A stretch of 64,000 nucleotides of DNA, from contig JAVSML010025226.1 of NCBI GenBank assembly GCA_038503035.1, positions 81,949 to 145,948 on the forward strand, written 5' to 3'. Positions 56,346 to 64,000 of this stretch are shown here, piece by piece. The translations under genes were made by a program, and so were the position numbers. The first letter of the stretch is position 1. Each line of letters begins with the position of its first letter. Below the pieces are notes generated by a model, which had not been told where the DNA came from, did no database searches, and was given only the letters and a program-made list of their open reading frames with translations. This DNA comes from Crocodylus rhombifer (taxonomy: Eukaryota; Chordata; Crocodylia; Crocodylidae).

Positions 56346-58008
56346 GGGAAAAGCCCAACCTGAGCTCTTTCCCCTCCTATCTCCGCTCCCTCCCATCATG
56401 CAGGCAGCACTAGGAGCAGGGCTAAGTTGCATCAGTCCAGCCACCTGAACAGACAGAAGTAAATGAAGGTACTCTGCTTTAGAGTGCCATCTTTTGAACC
56501 CTCATATAATGAGCGTTAATTTGTCTCATGGTCAGAGCACTCTACAGTCATGCTCTTCTGCTAGGGCATAGCTGTAGAGCACTTTCAAGGGGCCAGTCAT
56601 GTGACAAATGTAATTTGTCTGTGCACTCAGGCTAAATTATCAAACATGGCCATATCTGATACTAGCCACATCACACCCTGTCAGCCACTGGCTATAGAAA
56701 GTAGTATTCCATAACTATGCTAGCCCAGTGCTCTGTCAGACTTAGGTGGACTTTATATATTTGACTGGTGTCTCCCCTTAGTGTTGTAAAAAATGACTTG
56801 TGCCCACTAACTTCTGTAGTAGTCATACAATATCAGATCCTTCAATTACTCTTCTTCAAGTCAGGTAAAACTCTCTGTGGGAATGCCCTATCTTATGGAA
56901 AGAGTAAGTAGAAAATTTCTCCTTATGAAACCAATGCTCCTAGGAGAGAGAGGTTGCAGGTTTAAGCACCACTGCAGTCTTTATTTTCTTAAAAAGGACC
57001 CAGGTGGCAGTCACAAGAGAATATACGAATATGAAAGGTGAGCAAAGTGCAAAATATTGCTAGTGCCAACCAAAGCCATAGTTATTTTTGTTAAATATTA
57101 ATAATATGTATGTCCAAAGGGTTTGACAAGCAGATGTTAAGCTGGTCTTTGTGGTAATTTAATTGAGCAGGAACATTTCCTGTCATTTTTATCAAGGTCT
57201 GGCTTTACGTGACATTTTACATTAAAAATATAAAGCAGGGAGTGGGGAGGTGGGGAGAATTAATAATTGGTTTCCATTCATGACTATCTATTAATCTTTC
57301 CTCTCAAAAGATTCAAAGTTTCTCTTGGGTATTTTTTTTGGAGGTAGATATAGATCGGAGTTAACCTGGAATCCATGCAAATTGTTCAAAATACATCAAT
57401 CTGAAGATTAGCCTACCCTTTCTAATGCAATTATTTATTTCCTGTTTGATGATGATCATCATAATAATAATACGTCAAAGTCTAAATAGTTTTTCTCTCA
57501 TAGAGTAAAACTCTAAGGGGTTCTGAAAATATTTTTGTATGAACACCCATCCTCCTGACAAAAAACCCCCCAAAACAAACCACCCTGTTGACATTTAAAT
57601 CTTCACAGAAGGATTTTCCTGCAGAATCAAAATTAATTGGTTACTTTTCACAGCCTCAATGGCTGCAAAATGAAATCTCTTAATATGATTTAGCAGAGTT
57701 AAACATTTGGTTACATACAAATCTCAGGGCAAACAAACCCCTCAGCAACTGAAATGGCTGTAGGTCAGGTGCAACATAATGGGTCTATTCATGAGAATAT
57801 CATCGAGGGCCCCTTCCTCACCAATATGACATTATTTACATGGAAAAAGTGTGGTCACATTTACCATGTAAGTAAGTGTGTGCTGTTTTAAATTTATGAA
57901 ACTGCTTTTCCCACACTTAAGTGGTTTTGTCTCTATTACATTCCCCAGGGAGGACATCTCTCCACAAGGGGCTGTCAGTGTGGTAAAGGGGACATTTCTA
58001 GCTACACC

Positions 58009-58009
<1 letters not shown>
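56346..58009. other. Intergenic stretch, mostly unique
   Basis: CCTAGGAGAGAGAGGTTGC, then GGTTTAAGCACC, at 56938-56975 may be a single tRNA-like module. GATGATGATCATCATAATAA at 57449 is a short simple repeat. No gene was recognised. Confidence 0.35.
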
Positions 58010-58042
<33 letters not shown>

Positions 58043-58048
58043 AAAAAA
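58010..58048. repeat. 31-bp C homopolymer followed by A8
   Basis: Thirty-one uninterrupted C (58010-58040), then eight A. The glycine-rich minus-strand frames across it come from the homopolymer. Confidence 0.9.
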
Positions 58049-59140
58049 TAGCAATAAATCAAAATAGAATAAAAATGAGATGACATGAGAAATCACCAGA
58101 TCAGTTTGTGGGTTGACCTGCCTGCTTATAATAGTGAAGTTTGCCCACCAAGTATGGGAACTTCTGTAGGTGCTTACTGAAGTATAGTACATCTGATTAA
58201 AAAAATCTGGCATGTGCTTAGGCCCCAGCACATTTCTTGTACACTTCAGTCTCCCACTTTGCTCACTTTCTAGGAATACATGATAAAGCCGAGGTATTCT
58301 GTGTGAACTCCTATGTGTTTTACTCAGTAAACTATATGTCAGGGTAAAGTCTTAGAATTGATTCACATAGACAAAGACAAAAAGTAATTAGCAATACTCC
58401 AGAGAGCCCACCAGAGTTTACCAGCTGCCCATTTTAACCCAGTGGGAAATTGGGGTCCTCATGGGTGATCTTCATTGCATTTCTTGGCAAATGAAAATTC
58501 AATAGTACCGAATTTGGCCATTGGATACACCCAGGAAAGTCCCACACACATCAGTGGAAGTTGAATGGGCATGTTAGAAGATGTAATTAAGCCTATAGTT
58601 TTTGATTTAGTGAAGCACTAAAAAGCATGTGGTTTACTAACTTGTATTGAAATCAAGCATGAGCTTAAATGTGCTGCTCTTTTGGGGCCATTGGGTGAGA
58701 TCCAGCTCTCACTGAGACGGATAGAAAGAGTTTCAGTTGTTTGTGGGGCTTGGGTCTGATCTGTAGAGGGAAGCAAGGGAAACAGTTGCTGGGCTATGTA
58801 GAAGCTGGGTAATCAGTCAGAGAAAAGATAATTAAGGGGGGAAAATTTCCTGCTGTTGCCTCGTACAAATAAATAATTGGTTTTATTTGATGCCTGTAGG
58901 CGAGGGTAGAGGATGCATGTTGTGCAAACTGTAGTTCAAGTGCCCCCACCACCATTTTGAAGCATAGGGATGCTGATACATGAGATGCTGTGGCGCTCTC
59001 AGAGCAGCTCTAATTAAAGTGCCATCCCTCCCTCCCCACTCCCAGAACATGAGTAAAAGTGCCGATTAAGTTAAAGCATAAAGCTTCAAATAAAACAATC
59101 TCTCCCTTTCCTTCATTTTTTACACTGGTTTCCAAGGATT
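58049..59140. other. Unique intergenic stretch
   Basis: No gene was recognised. Confidence 0.4.
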
Positions 59141-59187
59141 GTGTGTGTTTGTGCGCGTGCACACGCATATGCATGCATACACGCATG
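59141..59187. repeat. Alternating purine-pyrimidine tract
   Basis: A GTGTGTGT..GTGCGCGTGCACACGC..ATATGCATGCATACACGCATG run of nearly unbroken purine-pyrimidine alternation, with small self-complementary cores (GCGTGCACACGC, ATGCATGCAT). Such tracts favour Z-DNA or cruciforms. Confidence 0.75.
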
Positions 59188-62131
59188 ATTTTTTTCTCTA
59201 TTAAATACTAATGCCCTTTTATAAGTAGGGAAAATGGGGGAAATTCAATTTGGCAGCTTTCTTCTGTGCCACTATTTACTGCTGATGTGGGAATGCAGCA
59301 AATGTTGATTGCCAATACCTTATTAAACAAGGTCTGTACCAAATCCAGATGTTGTACAGAAGACCTGGTATGCTGCAAGCACAGGCACAAAAATATGGTG
59401 TTTCCGATATTTCCTGTGGAATAAATTCATGGTCCCATTTTACTGAGGTGCATGTGTTCAAAAAAAGAGAAAAGGCTGGTTTCCTCTTAGAAGGCTATAC
59501 CCAAGGTTCAGTTTATTTCTCATGATCTGAATGTGAAAGCTGCAAAGTTTTCAGTGCATCTTTCTACTTGATTAGTTCAAGATCAATATGTCTGGTTGCC
59601 AGGATGTGACTGGGAGGGTTATTTATCAATGTGAGCAGTAGGCCCGAGGCCCAATCAAACTGTTTTTTGTGGAGGGGTGGGGGAAGCTATTGGGGGTTAT
59701 TTGCAAGGTTGTTATTGTCCACTTACCTACTTTTCACTCATTTGACGACAAGGCAACAAAGTGCTGAATGGTATGATTGACAAACATGAAAATAATAACT
59801 AAACACTGTATAAATACTCGGGGCTCTGTTAAGTAGCAATTGACAGAATTATTCTAAAACTCTGCAAGCCAAGTTTGAGTTCTACTCTGAGCCTGGAACT
59901 CTGCCAGCTTCTCACATACTTATTTAAGACCAATTGGCCATACTGATGGCAGCAGCTACAGAAAACACTCTCAAACAAATGGGCTGCTATACAATGGGAA
60001 CGTTCTGTATGAAGCAGGAGTCTGCACATTGCTAAGTCTGAGTCTGCAGAGCTAAAGAATGAAAGATGAATAATAGAATCTCTGATTCCTTAATATAAGC
60101 AAGACCCATAAAGTGAGAGTCTTTGCAGAAGTGTGCATGACTGCTGTTTATTACAAACATTGACAGCCCATTTGTGAGTTTGAAGATTCATGTAGTATTT
60201 TGGATCAGATATTGAAATTAGTCAACATTTTGCCTTCAGTCATTCTCCCCAGGATCTTAGCTTTATATTTGTATGGCTGCCCTGATTCGGTATCTCAGAT
60301 TCTGTGATACAGTGATTTTGAATGGGCTCTGATTAAAAACAAAATAAATATTATGCTACTATTGGATTTTTTTTCTAGCTTTAGACACTAGAACCAAAAG
60401 GTAATGGCTTGATAGCACTGAAAACAAAATCTTCTCTTCATCTTCAGAACAGCTACAACATGGATGTTAGCAGTTAGACTTAGCTTTTTCATTGAATATA
60501 TATATATATATTTAATCACAATGGAAATTGCCCAAAGAAACGACATTGTTTGGGTTGGATGGAAAATTATCAGTTCTGGAACAAAACACCAAACATTTTT
60601 AAGATCTTTTTTTTCTTGCCAAAAATGGAAATATTTTAATTTTAATTGAAATGTTTTGCAGGAACAAAGCATATGTCTTGACCAACTCCAGTAGTAGCTT
60701 CCCACACTTCACTGCACCTGGCCATCCACTAAGTGAGAAGATAATTCAGTCCCCATGCCTTTTCAGTTTTTTCTGCTGTGGCTTCCAAGAAGGAGCCCAA
60801 TTAATACCAATTGTGGTAGCGTTATTTTCATGATATGGATACCTGGGAAACATCTGGTACACTTCAGTGTTACGGGGTTTATTCTTCCTTCACAATGGGC
60901 ACACTGCTTCCATTAACTTTAATGAGAGTTTCATGCATGAGGGGGGCATATAGCTCATGCTTGTGAAGCTCCAGATTTTTACTGTTTTGTGTTATAAGAT
61001 ACGATGGATTAATGTGCGTCTGTGTATGCCTATGTCAGTCTGAAACATCCATTCTGTTCTGTGAATGGAAATTTGAATGTAAACCATAATGTCCCCTTTC
61101 ATTTTTGTACTGTAGCCTCCACCTTGAGTTGGGACAGCTTGGAAACATTAAGACAAATCCTGACACACAGCAAAGCAGATATCAATGAAAAACCTATTAA
61201 GAGTCCTTAGTTTGTGAAGTCTTCAGTACAAATGGGTGTATCCTAGTTGGTTGGCAGCAGGCCAAAAAGGAGTACACTTCTCTGGCCTGTGGGAGAGGAG
61301 GGACAGTTGACGGGGGCTTTGAAGCTCCTCAAGTGGCTACTTAACAAACCTTGCAAAGGAACTTCTCAACCACATCCACTTTTACTCATAGACAAGGCAC
61401 AGGAATGGTCTAGGGAAAAAACAATAAACACAGACAAAACTTCCTGTGTCCTCACCAGAACTCTAGTTAATAGCAGTCTTCTTGGCTAGTGTCTTTTTCA
61501 ACAGATATTCACCAGCTGACAAGAGGAAGATTAAGCAGGAGAAATAGGCTTTTGGAGGGTACCGAGTGTATGAAATGACACTAACCAGGAACCCAGTGGC
61601 TTGAAGTTGTGAAGGCACAGGAATTTTTGCCTGCATATGTTTTTTTTCCCCCTTAGATAATTAATTCCTGAGCTTTGTTTATGAGCAAAGTGGATGTGGT
61701 TTAGCAGGTCCTTTGAAGAGTTTGTGCATTTTTTTATTTCAACTGTTACGAAGTCCCCGAAAAGTAAACCTGAACATCCACAAGGGAAGAGCTCTAAGGA
61801 TGGCTAAGCTAACAGGAAGTCTTGAGGAAGCTCAGTTTGGCCTTGGAATCTAGACAATGGGATCCCAAATCCCAGAAAGGAATACAAGATAGGTTGTCTG
61901 TGTCTAACAAGCATACCAGCCTAGAACAAGACATGGTATTAGTATCTACACATTCCTCAGTCCTAGGTGATTTAAAAGCATGTGAGAACCAAAATTTGGG
62001 TCTAATACAGAAGCATGACCCCAAAGGGTAGCTGATCTTGAGCTTTAATGCAAGCCCTTAAGTGATTCTGGTGCTTTCAATATGATAATCAGAGACAATA
62101 GTTCATAGTATGATTTTTATATTCTAGTATA
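59188..62131. other. Unique intergenic stretch
   Basis: No gene was recognised. There is a TA repeat at 60496-60511, and TTCCATTAACTTTAATGAGAG at 60909 may be a fold-back fragment. Confidence 0.4.
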
Positions 62132-62409
62132 ACCCATAGCTGTGGCACTGTGGGGTGCCTTGAGATCCTTTCGAGGGTGCCATGTAATATTAGCACTGTT
62201 TGTGCAAACATGATTCACAAGATTAACCTGGAGATTCCAAATAGGAATCCTTAGCATTAAGAACATTTTGAGCTGTTGCAGGCTTTCTGAATTCTTTGCA
62301 GCAGAAGAATTATTTTCTTATTTTTTTCTGCAGTAAAAAAATGAGTGAAAAAGCAATAGCTGGAATTTTCCAGGGGGTGCCTATAGTCTAAAAAGGTTGA
62401 GAACCACTG
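62132..62409. mobile_element. hAT-type relic
   Basis: TGTGGGGTGCCTTGAGATCC, then GAGGGTGCCATG..ATATTAGCACTG, lies near the left. The right end reads GGGGTGCCTATAGTCTAAAA, then AGGTTGAGAACCACTG. This layout is typical of a non-autonomous hAT family of reptiles. The left terminus is not preserved, and no 8-bp duplication was verified. Confidence 0.6.
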
Positions 62410-62884
62410 ACAGATAGACTCCAGCTGGGAGAGATCACAAAGAAAATCCCTGCACTGAAGAGCTTACAGATAGGAAGGGCTAGAACCCCAAATTCCTTCC
62501 CTCCACTGGTCTTGCTTGCTCCTTGGTCAGTTATGCATTTTTCATTATGCAGAAATGGCTATGGCAACCATGAAACTTGTTTCCTATCTGCTGAGGACTC
62601 AGGCCATAAGCACATGAACAAAGGTACAAGGCTGGAGGCAGAAACCGAGAACAAAGTATGCCATAACAGCTGTATCCAATGCAGAGGCTTTGGAAACCCT
62701 GAGAAAACTGCCCCAATTCATCCAGGGGTAAGTTTTGGGTTGGGACTAGCTTGTTTATAGTGGCTGAATCATGTGTTCCTAGCAGTTTTGGATCATTACA
62801 GTTTGGCTTCCCAGGGGTTAAGCTGTCATGTGTCCATGGCCTCAGTCTCATTAGTTACAACATATGTAGGTTTCTTTGCACATA

Positions 62885-62940
62885 CCAATGTAAATCAGAA
62901 ATAACTCCATTAAGGTCAGAGGAGCTACACCTGTACATTA
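62885..62940. repeat. Fold-back element (short)
   Basis: CCAATGTAAATCAGAAATAA, then CTCC, is mirrored by GGAGCTACACCTGTACATT around ATTAAGGTCAGA. This is an eroded palindrome of the 37240 type. Confidence 0.5.
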
Positions 62941-64000
62941 TCCATGAGAAGGATAGAAGACTGCAGTTCTGGGTGGAGCTTTCTCTCTCAATTGTCAGCC
63001 ACAGCAATAGCAAGAAAAGAAAAATTCACATTTTCTTCCATCCTCAGATAATACCATATAATACCCTCCAACCAATACTACAAGATCATCAGAAGCCCTA
63101 GGAGCAATAAAGCTCTTAAATCTTTTTGATTTGTTGAATGTGCATGACTATCATTAACCTTAATGAGAAATCTCTCTCTGCACCGAGGGCCAGAAATTCA
63201 TTTTTAAGGGTATATTCTCTCAAGGTTGGATTTTCAGAAGATCTTTTCTCTCATTTAGTCTCCTAAATAAGAATCAGACTTTCCAAAGAGATTTCTTTAG
63301 CCTCGCCTGATGTGGTAGTCATGGTCAAAATTTCAGACTTCCTTAGTGGCCATTGCACTAAGATCTTCTCTTGTCAGAACATATGACTGAAGCCAAAGGA
63401 AAAAAAAATGGTAATCTATTTAACAGCAAGACTCTTAGTTAGACAAAGACATCATTGGGAATTAGATTAGAAATTATTTAAACAAATTTATTTTTATATT
63501 TAAGTAAATGCAAGCTGTGCTGCACTGAAAAATATGTTTATGAACCTTTACTGAGTTAACAAAACCTGTTTGATGAAAAATATAAAAATTAAATCTTTTC
63601 ATTCTGTTTCATCTCACAATGTATTCACTATTCAAAATGTGTTGAGAAACTGAAACTTTCCACAAAGGAAAAAAGTTGTTTCAATCAACATTTTTCACAG
63701 ATGTAACACTGAAATTTTTTGGATGTGCTCTCGTGTGTACTCTAAACAATGGATTCTTAAAGACAAAGATGCCAGACTTAGCCCCTAGATCCAGTACTGC
63801 CGATCCAAGTTACTAAAATACCCTGAGTCTGGCTGCAACAAAACAGGACTGGCATAAAACTCCTGAAATCTTTTTTTTTTTTTTAAATTGGATTATTTTT
63901 ATTCATCTTTTGGTTTCTGGCTTCATCTTTTATAGATTTTTTTCTAACAGCCCTTAGAGCTAGAAACATACTTTCTTAATAAAGGGTGAAATTCTTGTGC
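62941..64000. other. Unique intergenic stretch to window end
   Basis: AT-rich, with a T-run at 63872-63885. No gene or repeat was recognised. Confidence 0.4.

Noticed and set aside
57832..58231. Glycine-rich minus-strand frames
   Set aside because: They are produced by the 31-bp C homopolymer.
1..64000. CRISPR arrays or bacterial-type operons
   Set aside because: No regularly spaced direct repeats and no tightly packed coding frames; the repeat content is vertebrate.

Overview
This window looks like non-coding genomic DNA of a sauropsid, most likely a crocodilian, with a turtle as the main alternative. The evidence is the repeat content. There are several CR1 LINE copies whose 3' tails carry the GGACTCGATGATCTCCC-type end followed by TCTATGAAA-like repeats. 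There are also old MIR/CORE-SINE relics, hAT-type DNA transposon remnants, many short palindromic fold-back elements of the kind common in crocodile and turtle genomes, and several small inverted-repeat (MITE-like) families. I found no host protein-coding exon, tRNA, rRNA or CRISPR array that I could defend. Nearly all open frames are short chance frames; the long ones belong to CR1.

Layout: 0-2 kb holds the end of a CR1 endonuclease relic on the minus strand, a hAT right end and a GC-rich inverted-repeat element. 2-13 kb is mostly unique AT-rich DNA with a perfect 14-bp hairpin near 5.2 kb, tRNA-like and fold-back relics, a possible conserved block at 9.1-9.6 kb and a MIR at 11.4 kb. 13.1-16.4 kb is a large CR1 whose reverse transcriptase is interrupted by an out-of-order piece of a second CR1. 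16.8 kb holds a MIR. 19.0-20.7 kb holds a MITE with a perfect 5-bp target duplication and then a young CR1 3' end. 21.2-22.5 kb is a probable long LTR with a TATA box, followed by a small MITE around a G-run. 23-33 kb is largely unique, with small MITEs, a hAT MITE with a 7/8-match target duplication (28.3 kb), an older CR1 tail (28.7-29.1 kb) and a GC-rich minisatellite that ends in a 10-N assembly gap (32.8 kb).

33.6-34.2 kb and 49.2-49.6 kb each hold a composite of five tRNA-like modules in the same forward-reverse-forward-forward-reverse order; a smaller two-module version lies at 48.1 kb. 34.2-37.2 kb is AT-rich unique DNA. 37.2-42 kb has fold-backs, a composite microsatellite, a MIR and the second copy of the 19-kb MITE family. 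45.5-46 kb is a short CR1 about 95% identical by eye to the 20-kb copy. 48.4 kb carries a degenerate hammerhead-ribozyme-like motif in what resembles a Penelope-like repeat tail. 51.2-52.0 kb is the second, inverted copy of the 1-kb element. 52-64 kb holds fold-backs, two hAT relics, the C-terminal relic of a different LINE clade (minus strand, 56 kb), a 31-bp C homopolymer and a Z-DNA-prone tract.

No genes can be said to work together here. The interest lies in how the repeats are built: two MITE copies with clean target duplications and a shared internal hairpin, the multi-module tRNA-like composites, the rearranged CR1 and the ribozyme-like relic. All family assignments are from motif recognition by eye, without a database search.
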